Shown: positions 49,412 through 57,826 of the stretch, piece by piece
How positions within the stretch are numbered: the stretch's first letter is position 1
Layout: each line of letters begins with the position of its first letter
Assembly: GCF_016907435.1 (NCBI RefSeq)
Contig: NZ_JAFBBZ010000001.1
Span: 62,001 to 126,000, forward strand
Direction: 5' to 3'
From: Nocardioides salarius
GTDB taxonomy: Bacteria > Actinomycetota > Actinomycetes > Propionibacteriales > Nocardioidaceae
Length of the DNA stretch: 64,000 nt
The notes under the pieces: generated by a model
The model's database searches: none
Told to the model about the DNA's origin: nothing
What the model saw: only the letters and a program-made list of their open reading frames with translations
Position numbers and translations under genes: made by a program

Positions 49412-50152
49412 GTGCTGCGTCCGTCGACACCCGACCTGCGTCGCGACCAGGTGCTCTGGACCCTCGGCCAGGCCCTGCTCGTGACGGCCAGCGTCTACCT
49501 CTACTTCCGCATCCGGCACCTCACCGAGGGCTCCCACGAGGTGGCCGTCGCGCACGCCCGCGACCTCGTCGCCCTCGAGCAGCGTCTCGGGATCGCCGTC
49601 GAGGAGACCCTGCAGGAGCCGTTCCTGGGCTCCGGGCTGTTGGCCACGGCGGCCAACAGCGTCTACATCTACGGTCACTGGCCGGTGATCACGCTCGTCA
49701 TGCTCTGGACGGTGTGGCGCCACCGCGCGGTGTTCCAGCGGCTGCGCGACGCCATGATCGTCTCGGGCCTGGTCGGCATGGTCGTCTTCGCCGCCTACCC
49801 CCTGGCTCCGCCGCGCCTGGCCCACGTCGGGGTCGTCGACACCATCACCCGCGAGAACGACGCCTACCGCGTCCTCCAACCACCCCAGCTGACCAACCAG
49901 TACGCCGCGCTGCCCAGCCTGCACGCCGGCTGGGACCTCCTCGTGGGCATCGCCGTGGTCACCGCCGCCGGCACCGCGTGGCTCCGCGCGGTCGGGTGGC
50001 TGCTGCCGGTGCTGATGACGATCTCGGTGGTGGTCACCGGCAACCACTACCTCCTCGACGTCGTCGCCGGTCTCGCGCTCGCCCTGGTGGGCCATGCCGC
50101 TGCGCTGCGGCTCGAGCGGCTGCGGCACCGACGAAGGCCGGCGACGTCGTGA
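49412..50152 (+). CDS. PAP2-superfamily membrane phosphatase
   Basis: This 246-aa membrane protein has about five or six helices. The PAP2_3 active site is seen in PSLHAGWDLLVGIAVV and GNHYLLDVVAGLALAL with the two His and one Asp. Members dephosphorylate lipid phosphates or act like inositol-phosphorylceramide synthase. I chose GTG 49,412, which has GGAGGGAG 7 nt upstream, over GTG 49,397, which overlaps that site. It overlaps the next GDPD gene by 4 nt. Confidence 0.82.
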   Translation: MLRPSTPDLRRDQVLWTLGQALLVTASVYLYFRIRHLTEGSHEVAVAHARDLVALEQRLGIAVEETLQEPFLGSGLLATAANSVYIYGHWPVITLVMLWTVWRHRAVFQRLRDAMIVSGLVGMVVFAAYPLAPPRLAHVGVVDTITRENDAYRVLQPPQLTNQYAALPSLHAGWDLLVGIAVVTAAGTAWLRAVGWLLPVLMTISVVVTGNHYLLDVVAGLALALVGHAAALRLERLRHRRRPATS

Positions 50153-50841
50153 GGCTGCCGCTGGCGATCGCGCACCGCGCGGGCAACTCCCTGGCCGCGC
50201 TGCGGGAGGCCGTCGAGATGGGCGTCGACGTCGTCGAGTGCGACGTGCGCACCGGGCGCGACCGGCTCGAGGTGCGGCACCTCAAGAGCGCCGGTCCGCT
50301 GCCGTTCCTCTGGGACCGCTGGGAGCTGGCGCCGGCCTCCGCTCCACGCCTGGGCCTCGACGAGGTGCTCGCCGCGCGGTCGCACGGCACCGCGATCATG
50401 CTCGACCTCAAGGGCGACGCCCGTGGCGACATGGCCGCCGCCGTCGCCCAGCAGCTGCTCGACCTCCCCGGCGGCGAGGTGCTGGCCTGCGGTCGCCAGT
50501 GGGGCGTGGTCGACCGGCTCGCCGCCCGGGGCCGGTCCGTGCGTCCGGTCCTCTCGGCGCGCAACCGCGTCGAGCTGGCCCGGCTCCGCCGCCGCCTGGG
50601 CGCCCCGCCCCCGGGCGCCGCGCCGGCGTACGGCGTCTCGGTGCACCGCTCGCTGGTCGAGCCCCGCCTCGTCGCCGAGCTCCACCGTGCGGTCGAGGTG
50701 GTGATGACCTGGCCGGTCAACGACGTCGGCACCCTCGACGCCGTGCTCGCAGCAGGGGTGAGCGGGGTGATCAGCGACGAGCCCGACGTGCTCGCCGAGC
50801 TCCTGGCGCGGCGTGGGCCCGCACCACCCGCGGTCGGGTGA
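50149..50841 (+). CDS. Short glycerophosphodiester phosphodiesterase-like protein
   Basis: This 230-aa GDPD-fold protein contains IAHRAGNSLAALREAVEMGVD, VVECDVR, MLDLKG and VMTWPVNDVGTLDAVLAAGVSGVISDEPD. It is shorter than usual: the HxD of typical GDPDs after the second strand is replaced by VRHLKS (His kept). It is coupled to the PAP2 gene (GTGA), suggesting phospholipid turnover. Its 3' end overlaps the convergent gerW gene by 71 nt. Confidence 0.8.
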   Translation: MRLPLAIAHRAGNSLAALREAVEMGVDVVECDVRTGRDRLEVRHLKSAGPLPFLWDRWELAPASAPRLGLDEVLAARSHGTAIMLDLKGDARGDMAAAVAQQLLDLPGGEVLACGRQWGVVDRLAARGRSVRPVLSARNRVELARLRRRLGAPPPGAAPAYGVSVHRSLVEPRLVAELHRAVEVVMTWPVNDVGTLDAVLAAGVSGVISDEPDVLAELLARRGPAPPAVG

Positions 50842-51139
50842 GCAGGAAGGCGACCAGCACGACGCCGGCCACCGTCACGATCCTGTTGGGGTCGACGGCG
50901 GGGCGCCAGTCGACGCGGCCGTCCTTGATGACGTAGACGCCGGCGGGCCTGCTGCTGACGGCGAACCCGCCGCCCTCGCCCTCGCCACCCTTCTCGTCGT
51001 GCCCGCTGCCGCCGCCTGCTCCCCCGCCGACCAGCGCGACGGGGATGACCGTGAGGCCGTCCTTCTCGTACGGCTCGGCGAACACGCGCTTGACCGTGGC
51101 CGTGTCCTTGACCGTGCTGAAGACCTCGGTGATGTCCAT
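50771..51139 (-). CDS. GerW-family (YtfJ-like) protein
   Basis: This 122-aa protein has the N-terminal region (VFSTVKDTATVKRVFAEPYE) and VIPVALVGGGAGGGSGHDE typical of the GerW/YtfJ family, plus YVIKDGRVDWRPAVD and a hydrophobic C-terminal segment with a basic Arg-rich tail. Bacillus homologues have a role in spores, but the family is common in non-sporulating actinobacteria. It has a GGAGGGACC ribosome site before the ATG. Confidence 0.82.
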   Translation of the reverse strand: MDITEVFSTVKDTATVKRVFAEPYEKDGLTVIPVALVGGGAGGGSGHDEKGGEGEGGGFAVSSRPAGVYVIKDGRVDWRPAVDPNRIVTVAGVVLVAFLLTRPRVVRAHAAPGARRARRARR

Positions 51140-51351
51140 GGTCCCTCCGCTCCACCTCGACTCCTCCCATCGTGGCCGTGGGCGGCGGGGCCGCCACGGT
51201 CACAGGTCCCCCGCTGGAGGAGCAGAACGTCCCGGACGCGCGGCCACGCCGGGCCGGCGCGGATCTCGTGACGTTCGGCCCTGCCACCCCGGTCGACGGC
51301 GGGGTTGACTCGCCGGGTGGGACGAGGCAGCCAGCACCCGGGGAGGGCCCA

Positions 51352-52116
51352 GTGGCGACGCAGCGCACCCTGATCCAGTCGGTCAGCAGGGCGCTGGCCC
51401 TGCTCGACGCGGTCGGCGGGTCGGCACGCCCGGTCACCGCGAAGTGCCTGGCCCGGCAGTCCGGGCTGGCGCTGCCGACGGCGTACCACCTGCTGCGCAC
51501 CCTGGTCCACGACGGCTACCTCGCCCGCGAGGAGGGCGGCTACGTGCTCGGCGACCGTGCCTTGTCGCTGGCGGGCGGTCGCGCCGTCGGGATGCACCCG
51601 GCGCACGCCCACCAGGTCCTCGAGCACCTGCGCGACGAGCTGCACGCGCCGGCCTACCTCTCCGTCCTCGACGACGGCGAGATCCGTCTCGCCGACGTCG
51701 CGGACAGCCGGTCGTGCCCCCGTGTCGACATGTGGGTGGGCTTCCACCACGCCGCGCACGCGACCGCCCTGGGCAAGGCGGTGCTGTCGACGTTGCCCGA
51801 CCGGGCCAGGCGCGACTACGTCGCTGCGCACGAGCTGGCAGACCTCACCCCGCACACGGTCACCAGCCCGCCGAGGCTGCTGCGCGAGCTCGACTCGGGC
51901 TCCGACGTGGCGCTGGACCGCGAGGAGTTCGCGGTGGGCACGGCCTGCGTCGCGGTGGCGGTCCCCTCCCCCACCGTCGCGGCGGCGGTGGCCGTCTCGG
52001 TGCGGGCCGACCAGCTCGGCCGGGTGCTGGAGCGCGGCGACGCGATCCGCCGCGCGGCTCGGCTCATCGCCTACGCGGGGGCGGGCGAGCGGCCCGACCC
52101 GCCTGTCACCATCTGA
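51352..52116 (+). CDS. IclR-family transcriptional regulator
   Basis: This 254-aa regulator has an N-terminal winged HTH (SVSRALALLDAVGGSARPVT, GLALPTAYHLLRTL) and an IclR effector domain (FHHAAHATALGKAVLSTLP, VACVAVAVPSP). I chose GTG 51,352 with GGGGAGGG at a good distance; the frame upstream is non-coding. It lies directly before, and in the same direction as, the E1 dehydrogenase operon, which it probably regulates. Confidence 0.88.
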   Translation: MATQRTLIQSVSRALALLDAVGGSARPVTAKCLARQSGLALPTAYHLLRTLVHDGYLAREEGGYVLGDRALSLAGGRAVGMHPAHAHQVLEHLRDELHAPAYLSVLDDGEIRLADVADSRSCPRVDMWVGFHHAAHATALGKAVLSTLPDRARRDYVAAHELADLTPHTVTSPPRLLRELDSGSDVALDREEFAVGTACVAVAVPSPTVAAAVAVSVRADQLGRVLERGDAIRRAARLIAYAGAGERPDPPVTI

Positions 52117-52150
52117 AATCCTCGCCCTGTCCGCGCGCCGGGGCCGGGTC

Positions 52151-52156
52151 TAGGTT
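52151..52156 (+). promoter_or_regulatory. -10-like TAGGTT upstream of E1 alpha gene
   Basis: TAGGTT in the 71-nt gap would start transcription near 52,163, giving a ~25-nt leader that includes the GCGGAGGA ribosome site. Confidence 0.4.
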
Positions 52157-52187
52157 CCCGAGCAGGACCCATCCCGCGGAGGACGCC

Positions 52188-53225
52188 ATGACCACCCGTG
52201 CAGCACGACCGTCGATCCCCCAACCCTCCGGCGGGGCCGCCGGCGACGCGCTCGACCCGGCCGTGCGGCGCGGCCTCTACGAGACCATGGTGCTCTCGCG
52301 CACCTACGAGGAGGCGATCCTGCGCGAGTACCACGCCGACAAGGGACCGGGCTTCGACATCGGGAAGGGGCTCATCCCCGGCGAGATGCACCTCTCCGCG
52401 GGCCAGGAGCCGGTGGCGGCGGGGATCTGCGCGCACCTGACCACCGACGACGCGGTCACCGCCACCCACCGCCCGCACCACTTCGCGGTGGCGCACGGCG
52501 TCGACCTGCGCCGGATGACCGCCGAGATCTTCGGCCGCGAAGGTGGCCTGGGCCGTGGACGCGGCGGGCACATGCATCTCTTCGACCCCGCCACCCACTT
52601 CTCCTGCTCCGGGATCATCGCCGAGGGCTACCCGCCCGCGCTGGGACAGGCCTTCGCCTTCCACCGCCAGGGCACCGACCGGATCGCGGTCGCCGTCACC
52701 GGTGAGGGCGCCGCCAACCAGGGCGCCTTCCACGAGTCGCTCAACCTCGCCGCCCGGTGGAGGCTCCCGGTGGTCTTCGTCGTCGAGGACAACGACTGGG
52801 GCATCTCCGTGGCCCGCACCGCCTCGACCGCGGTCGACTCCAACGCCGACCGGGCCGTGGCCTACGGCATCCCGGGCGAGCGGATCGAGGGCAACGAGGT
52901 CGAGGCGGTCCACGACGCGGCACGACGAGCGGTCGCCCGGGCCCGGGCCGGCGAGGGTCCCTCGCTGATCGAGGTGCACACGCTGCGCCTGTGGGGCCAC
53001 TTCGAGGGTGACGCGCAGGGCTACCGCTTCGACCTCGAGGAGGCACCCAGCCACGACCCGCTACCGCGCTACGAGGCCCGGCTGCGGGAGGCCGGCGTGC
53101 TCGACGACACCGCGGTCGAGCAGATCAGGAGCGCCGCGAGCGAGCGGGTCGAGGACGCGATCGCCTTCGCCATGAGCAGCCCGGTGCCCGACCCCGCGTC
53201 CGCCACGTCCTACGTCTTCGCCTGA
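52188..53225 (+). CDS. Thiamine-PP-dependent dehydrogenase E1 alpha subunit
   Basis: This 345-aa protein of the pyruvate/acetoin/2-oxoacid dehydrogenase E1 alpha family has HRPHHFAVAHGVDLRRMTAEIFGR and GRGRGGHMHLF; the TPP/Mg motif is GEGAANQGAFHESLNLAARWRLP ... VEDN. It forms an alpha2beta2 E1 with the next gene and decarboxylates a 2-oxo acid or cleaves acetoin. Which substrate cannot be decided. 10 nt separate it from the beta subunit. Confidence 0.87.
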   Translation: MTTRAARPSIPQPSGGAAGDALDPAVRRGLYETMVLSRTYEEAILREYHADKGPGFDIGKGLIPGEMHLSAGQEPVAAGICAHLTTDDAVTATHRPHHFAVAHGVDLRRMTAEIFGREGGLGRGRGGHMHLFDPATHFSCSGIIAEGYPPALGQAFAFHRQGTDRIAVAVTGEGAANQGAFHESLNLAARWRLPVVFVVEDNDWGISVARTASTAVDSNADRAVAYGIPGERIEGNEVEAVHDAARRAVARARAGEGPSLIEVHTLRLWGHFEGDAQGYRFDLEEAPSHDPLPRYEARLREAGVLDDTAVEQIRSAASERVEDAIAFAMSSPVPDPASATSYVFA

Positions 53226-53235
53226 GGAGGCCACC

Positions 53236-54276
53236 ATGACCACCACGCACGCCCCCGCCAGCCCGGCCACGCACTCCCGCCGGCTGACGACGTCCAAGGC
53301 GATGGTCGAGGCCATCGCCTTCGAGATGGAGCGCGACCCGTCGGTCTTCTACCTGGGCGAGGACGTCGGCTCCTACGGCGGGATCTTCGGCTCCACCGGC
53401 GGGCTGCTCGACCGGTTCGGCCCCGACCGGGTGATCGACACACCGATCTCGGAGTCCGCCTTCATCGGGCTCGGCATCGGCGCCGCCGTCGAGGGCATGC
53501 GCCCGGTCGTCGAGCTGATGTTCGCCGACTTCATGGGGGTGTGCCTCGACCAGATCTACAACCACATGGCCAAGATCCACTTCGAGTCCGGGGGCAACGT
53601 CCGGGTGCCGATGGTGCTGACGACGGCCGCGGGAGGTGGCTACTCCGACGGCGCCCAGCACTCGCAGTGCCTGTGGGGCACCTTCGCGCACCTGCCCGGC
53701 ATGAAGGTCGTCGTCCCGAGCGGTCCCGCGGACGCCAAGGGCCTGATGACCGCGGCGATCCGCGACGACAACCCCGTCGTCTACATGTTCCACAAGGGGG
53801 TGATGGGGCTGCCCTGGATGGCCAAGAACCCGCGGGCGACCGACGAGGTGCCCGCCGACGACTACGAGATCCCCATCGGCAGCGCCTCCGTGGTGCGTGA
53901 GGGGACCGACGTCTCGGTCGTGACGATCTCGCTGTCGGTCCACCACGCGCTCGACGTGGCCGAGGAGCTCGCCGGCGAGATCGACGTCGAGGTGCTCGAC
54001 CTGCGCAGCCTCGTACCGCTGGACCGCGAGGCGATCCTGTCGTCGGTGGCCAAGACGCGGCGGCTGGTGGTGGTCGACGAGGACTACCGCTCCTTCGGCA
54101 TGTCGGGCGAGGTGGTCGCCACGATCACCGACCACGACCCCGGCCTGCTGAGCCGACCGGTCGAGCGGGTGGCGGTGCCGGACGTGCCCATCCCCTACGC
54201 CCACGACCTGGAGTACGCCGTCCTGCCGCGGCAGGACCGGATCGAGGCCGCCGTGCGCCGGGTGGTGGCCGGGTGA
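53236..54276 (+). CDS. Dehydrogenase E1 beta subunit
   Basis: This 346-aa transketolase-like subunit has FYLGEDVGSYGGIFGST, DTPISESAFIGLGIGAA, and GGGYSDGAQHSQCLWGTFAHLPG, with the C-terminal domain VEVLDLRSLVPLDREAILSS. It pairs with the upstream alpha subunit. The next gene, coding for a lipoyl domain, overlaps its stop by 4 nt. No E2 acyltransferase or E3 gene is present here. Confidence 0.88.
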   Translation: MTTTHAPASPATHSRRLTTSKAMVEAIAFEMERDPSVFYLGEDVGSYGGIFGSTGGLLDRFGPDRVIDTPISESAFIGLGIGAAVEGMRPVVELMFADFMGVCLDQIYNHMAKIHFESGGNVRVPMVLTTAAGGGYSDGAQHSQCLWGTFAHLPGMKVVVPSGPADAKGLMTAAIRDDNPVVYMFHKGVMGLPWMAKNPRATDEVPADDYEIPIGSASVVREGTDVSVVTISLSVHHALDVAEELAGEIDVEVLDLRSLVPLDREAILSSVAKTRRLVVVDEDYRSFGMSGEVVATITDHDPGLLSRPVERVAVPDVPIPYAHDLEYAVLPRQDRIEAAVRRVVAG

Positions 54277-54506
54277 CCGATGTGCTCTTCCCCCCGCTCT
54301 CCAAGGAGGAACCCGGCGCCGAGGGGGTCCTCTCGACCTGGTTCGTGCGCGACGGGGACACGGTGGGCGCCGACCAGCTGCTCGCCGAGGTCCAGGTCGA
54401 CAAGGTCGCCGCCGAGGTCCCGGCGCCGGTCGGCGGGGTGGTGCACCTGCTGTGCGCGGAGGAGGCGACGATCCGGCAGGGCGCGCCCATCGCCAGGATC
54501 GACTGA
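54273..54506 (+). CDS. Free-standing lipoyl/biotinyl domain protein
   Basis: This 77-aa protein consists only of a lipoyl-type domain: PPLSKEEPGAEGVLSTWFV, VQVDKVAAEV with the modified Lys44, and VGGVVHLLCAEEATIRQGAPIARI. It should carry the acyl or acetyl intermediate from the E1 subunits. The linker, subunit-binding and acyltransferase domains of a normal E2 are absent, with no sign of a longer frame. Coupled by a 4-nt overlap to the beta subunit. Confidence 0.85.
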   Translation: MTDVLFPPLSKEEPGAEGVLSTWFVRDGDTVGADQLLAEVQVDKVAAEVPAPVGGVVHLLCAEEATIRQGAPIARID

Positions 54507-54541
54507 ACCGCACGCCGCGATACCCGGTGTGGTACTCCTTG

Positions 54542-54555
54542 GTGACCCAGGTCAC
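54542..54555. promoter_or_regulatory. Palindrome GTGACC-CA-GGTCAC
   Basis: Six-bp arms around a 2-nt spacer lie upstream of the SGNH gene. A third GTGACC at 54,561 is the upstream candidate start codon. It is a possible operator. Confidence 0.35.
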
Positions 54556-54560
54556 TCGGG

Positions 54561-55634
54561 GTGACCTCGTCTCTCGGATCGGAGTCCCTCGTGGCCCCTC
54601 GTCTCCACGGTGCTGCCCTGCTGCGCGCCGTCGCGCCCCTCGCCGTCGTCGGCGCGCTGCTCGCCCCCACCGGCCCGGCGGCCTCCGCCCCCTCGATAGA
54701 CCCGGCCGCCCGCGCCTCCCGCGCCGCCCCGGCGTACGTCGCCCTCGGCGACTCCTACTCCTCCGGCACCGGCACCCGCTCCTACGTCGCCGACGGCACC
54801 AGCTGCCTGCGCTCCTCGAAGGCCTACCCGAGCCTCGTGGCCGCCCGCCGCGGCTACACGCTCGACCTGCGGGCCTGCTCGGGGGCCGTGGTCGCCGACG
54901 TCACCAGCGCCCAGCTCGGTGCGCTCAGCGCCGCGACCGCCTACGTCACGATCTCGGTCGGCGGCAACGACGCCGGCTTCGCCGACGTGCTGACCACGTG
55001 CGCGACGCCGTGGTGGATGGCCAGCTGCTCCCGGGCCGTCGACCGGGCCCGCTCGTTCATCAACGCCACCCTGCCGGGCCGGCTCGCCACCCTCTACTCC
55101 CAGATCCGGACCCGCGCGCCCCAGGCGCGGGTGGTCGTCGTGGGCTACCCGCGGGTCTTCGGCGACGAGGACTGCAACGCCCTGACGTTCTTCTCCGGCT
55201 CCGAGCGCTCCAGCCTCAACGCCACCGCCGACCTGCTCAACCGGCGGTTGCGCGAGCAGGCCGCGGCCCGCGGCTTCGCCTTCGCCGACCCGACCGGCCG
55301 CTTCTCGGGGCACGCCGTGTGCGCCGACGCCGAGTGGATCAACGGCCTGTCCTACCCGGTCGTGGAGAGCTACCACCCCAACGGGCCCGGCCACGGGCAG
55401 GGCTACCTGCCCGTCGTCGAGGCCCAGCTGCCCGCCGGCCTGGCCCGGCCCACCGGCGCGACCCGGGTCGCGCCGGCCGAGATCGCCCGCACGCAGCGGC
55501 CGTACGCCGAGCTCGACGCCGGCATCGAGCCCGCGGTCGTCCGGGCCCCCGACCTCGACAGCCGCCGGGCCCAGCGCGCGGCGCGCCGCGCCGGGGTCGA
55601 CATCGAGCGCTGGCAGGCCCGCCAGCAGCGCTGA
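54561..55634 (+). CDS. Secreted SGNH/GDSL hydrolase
   Basis: This 357-aa exported esterase/lipase-like protein has a signal peptide ending near ASA-APS. Blocks I (YVALGDSYSSGTG), III (ISVGGNDAGF) and V (ESYHPNGPGH) give the Ser/Gly/Asn/His catalytic set. Several paired cysteines (ACSG, TTCATPWWMASC, EDCN, AVCAD) suggest disulfides, as in Streptomyces SGNH lipases. An in-frame GTG at 54,591 has a better ribosome site (CGGAG) and would give a tighter signal peptide. Confidence 0.85.
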   Translation: MTSSLGSESLVAPRLHGAALLRAVAPLAVVGALLAPTGPAASAPSIDPAARASRAAPAYVALGDSYSSGTGTRSYVADGTSCLRSSKAYPSLVAARRGYTLDLRACSGAVVADVTSAQLGALSAATAYVTISVGGNDAGFADVLTTCATPWWMASCSRAVDRARSFINATLPGRLATLYSQIRTRAPQARVVVVGYPRVFGDEDCNALTFFSGSERSSLNATADLLNRRLREQAAARGFAFADPTGRFSGHAVCADAEWINGLSYPVVESYHPNGPGHGQGYLPVVEAQLPAGLARPTGATRVAPAEIARTQRPYAELDAGIEPAVVRAPDLDSRRAQRAARRAGVDIERWQARQQR

Positions 55635-55656
55635 GTCCCGGGGGTCGCCCGGTCCC

Positions 55657-56271
55657 TCAGCCGCGGGCGCGTTCCCCGCGCCGGGCGCCGTCCACGACCT
55701 GGGCGACCCGGCCGGCCCTGGTCTCCGGCCGCGCCGCGCTGAGCACCCACCACAGCATCGCCTTGCGGGCGCCCGCCGGGAAGGAGTCCCACGTCGCCCG
55801 GGCCGCCGGCACGGCGTCGAGCGCGGCGGCGAGGTCGGCGGGCTCGAGGAGGTCCTCGACCGGGTCGAGGATCGTCCACCAGCCGTTGGCCCGTGCGGCC
55901 CCGACGGCCCTGCGGCCGGCGTCGGTCATCAGTCCCGCGGCCTCCATGTCGGCCGCCCGTCGCCGGTTCAACCGGGTCCAGGTGCTGCGAGCACGGCGCG
56001 GCGTGAGGAGCTGGAGCCCCCGTTCGTCGTCGAGGCGACCCGCCGTCGAGTCGATCCAGCCGAAGCAGATCGCCTCCTCGACCACCTCGGGGTAGGGGCA
56101 GGCAGGCCGGCCGGTGCCGCTGCGCCACGAGCACAGCCAGACACCGCGGACGGTGGCGTGGTGCGCCGCCAGCCAGGCACGCAGCTGCGGACGGGTCTCG
56201 GCGTGGTAGATCGGGTAGTCGAACCTCCCGGTCGCGGGATGCTCCGAGGCCGAAGGCGGGACGCCGCTCAC
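55657..56271 (-). CDS. YdeI/OmdA-family protein
   Basis: This 204-aa protein of the YdeI/bacteriocin-protection family has RPQLRAWLAAHHATVRGVWL, EEAICFGWIDSTAGRLDDE, the diagnostic TPRRARSTWTRLNRRRAADM, and the DLLEPADLAAALDAVPAA C-terminal domain. Function is not clear. The GTG start overlaps the stop of the upstream histidine phosphatase by 4 nt. Confidence 0.82.
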   Translation of the reverse strand: MSGVPPSASEHPATGRFDYPIYHAETRPQLRAWLAAHHATVRGVWLCSWRSGTGRPACPYPEVVEEAICFGWIDSTAGRLDDERGLQLLTPRRARSTWTRLNRRRAADMEAAGLMTDAGRRAVGAARANGWWTILDPVEDLLEPADLAAALDAVPAARATWDSFPAGARKAMLWWVLSAARPETRAGRVAQVVDGARRGERARG

Positions 56272-56936
56272 CGGCTGCTCCGCTCGAGGTGGCCCAGGTG
56301 GCCCAGGTGGCCCAGGTCGCCCACCGACTCGACGCGGCGGTCCCCGGTCGCCGGGTCGAGCCGCAGCGTGCTGATGCTGCCCGGGGGCGTCACGAACCGC
56401 ACCGGGCCGACAGCCTCGACCGCCATGCCGACGAACGTCGTCACCACGTAGGTCGCCGCGCCCCCGTGGGTCACCAGGACCAGGTGCTCGGGCGCCGCGG
56501 CCAGGTGCTCGCGCACCGACGCCTGCACCCGGTCGGCCACCTGCCACCGGGTCTCCGAGCCGGGCACCCCGTCGTGGTGGTGCAGCGCGTCGTCGCCGGA
56601 CGCCGGGGGTCGCCACGCGCAGCTGCCCACGGGGCGTCCCTCCGCGGCGCCGTACGACTGCTCGCGCAGGCGCCGGTCGAGGCGCACCGGGACCCCCTCT
56701 CCGAGCGCGGTCGCCACCAGCTCGGCCGTGCGGCGGCAGCGCACGAGGTCGGAGGAGACGACGGCCACGCGCTCGCCGGCTGCCAGCGCCGGCGACAGCC
56801 GTGCGGCCACCTCGGCGGCGACCGCGTGGGCCTCCTGGGTCCCGCGCTCGGTGAGGTCCGCGTCGTACCAGCCACCGACCAGGCCGTCGACCACGTGGGT
56901 CGCCTCGGGGTGGGTGAGCAGGTGCAGTGTCGTCAT
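56268..56936 (-). CDS. Histidine phosphatase-family protein with THP motif
   Basis: This 222-aa phosphoglycerate-mutase-fold protein begins MTTLHLLTHPEATHVVDGLVGGWYDADLTERG. The usual RHG is THP here: the phospho-accepting His is kept but the preceding Arg is lost. A second Arg (DLVRCRRTAEL) and VLVTHGGAATYVV with the second His are present. The C-terminus contains GHLGHLGHL encoded by a 9-bp tandem repeat. Activity on phosphoesters is likely but the substrate is unknown. Confidence 0.82.
   Translation of the reverse strand: MTTLHLLTHPEATHVVDGLVGGWYDADLTERGTQEAHAVAAEVAARLSPALAAGERVAVVSSDLVRCRRTAELVATALGEGVPVRLDRRLREQSYGAAEGRPVGSCAWRPPASGDDALHHHDGVPGSETRWQVADRVQASVREHLAAAPEHLVLVTHGGAATYVVTTFVGMAVEAVGPVRFVTPPGSISTLRLDPATGDRRVESVGDLGHLGHLGHLERSSR
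56287..56322. repeat. Four tandem 9-bp units
   Basis: AGGTGGCCC is repeated three times exactly and once with one mismatch, near the 3' end of the histidine phosphatase gene. It encodes a Gly-His-Leu repeat and can change copy number in frame. Confidence 0.7.
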
Positions 56937-56972
56937 GGCGCCTCCCGTGGACCGCTCGGCCATGATCGTCAC

Positions 56973-57707
56973 ATGAGCCGGCCACCCGTCTACACCAACC
57001 GCACCGGCCGCCCGCCCGGGCGCTCCGTGCGCGCCCTGGGCGCGGTGCTGCCCGGCATCGCGCGGGTGCGGGCGCAGGCCGAGCCGTACGCCGACGCCTG
57101 GCAGGAGCGCACCCGCTCCGCGGCTGTCGCGCCCGGGCGTCGCTGGGTGGTGCTCGGCGACTCCATGTCGCAGGCGATCGGCGCCACCGGCCCCGACCGC
57201 GGCTGGGTCGACCAGCTGCTCGGGCGCCTGGGTCCGGCGGGCCACGACCTGAGGGTGGTCAACCTGTCGGCCACCGGCGCGCGCGTGCCCGACGTGCTCG
57301 ACCAGCAGCTGCCGGCCTGGTCGGCCCTGCCGCCGTCGCGCTCGCCGCTGCCCGACCTGGTCACCGTGATGATCGGGTCGAACGACCTCTTCAGCGGGGC
57401 CCGGCACCGCGCCCGCCTGCCGGGAGCGATGGCCGAGCTCGTGACCCGGCTGCCCTCCGGCAGCGTCGTGACCACGCTCCCCCAGCCGCGCGCCGCAGCC
57501 CGGCAGGCCAACCGCCACCTCGACGGGGCCGCGCTGCGCGGCCACCTGCGGGTGGTCGACCTGCGCACCGACGGACCGTCCTCGTGGCGGGGCAGGCTGG
57601 CCGCCGACTTCTTCCACCCCAACGAGGCGGGCTACGCCGCCATCGCCGACGCCTTCGAGCCGGTGGTGCGTGCGGCGCTGCGAGCCTCCAACGGGCCCGC
57701 AACCTGA
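56973..57707 (+). CDS. SGNH hydrolase
   Basis: This 244-aa cytosolic SGNH hydrolase has block I WVVLGDSMSQAIGATG, block III VTVMIGSNDLF, and block V DFFHPNEAGYAAIA. No signal peptide is seen. The ATG at 56,973 has a weak CATGAT six nt upstream. Substrate (ester or acyl group) unknown. Divergent from the histidine phosphatase gene. Confidence 0.85.
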   Translation: MSRPPVYTNRTGRPPGRSVRALGAVLPGIARVRAQAEPYADAWQERTRSAAVAPGRRWVVLGDSMSQAIGATGPDRGWVDQLLGRLGPAGHDLRVVNLSATGARVPDVLDQQLPAWSALPPSRSPLPDLVTVMIGSNDLFSGARHRARLPGAMAELVTRLPSGSVVTTLPQPRAAARQANRHLDGAALRGHLRVVDLRTDGPSSWRGRLAADFFHPNEAGYAAIADAFEPVVRAALRASNGPAT

Positions 57708-57711
57708 AGAA

Positions 57712-57728
57712 GTGCTCAAGATGAGCAC
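57712..57728. promoter_or_regulatory. Inverted repeat GTGCTC-N5-GAGCAC
   Basis: Six-bp arms with a 5-nt spacer lie ~100 nt upstream of the GH26-like gene. A second hairpin (CGGGAC / GTCCCG, 57,744-57,764) follows. They may be an operator and a terminator for the preceding gene. Confidence 0.35.
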
Positions 57729-57826
57729 AAGATCGCCTCAAGACGGGACGATGGTGCCGTCCCGGTGACCTCCGGGACGCGCCGCACCCCCGGTCGGCAC
57801 CCACGGTCCGACCCCCGAGGATCCCC

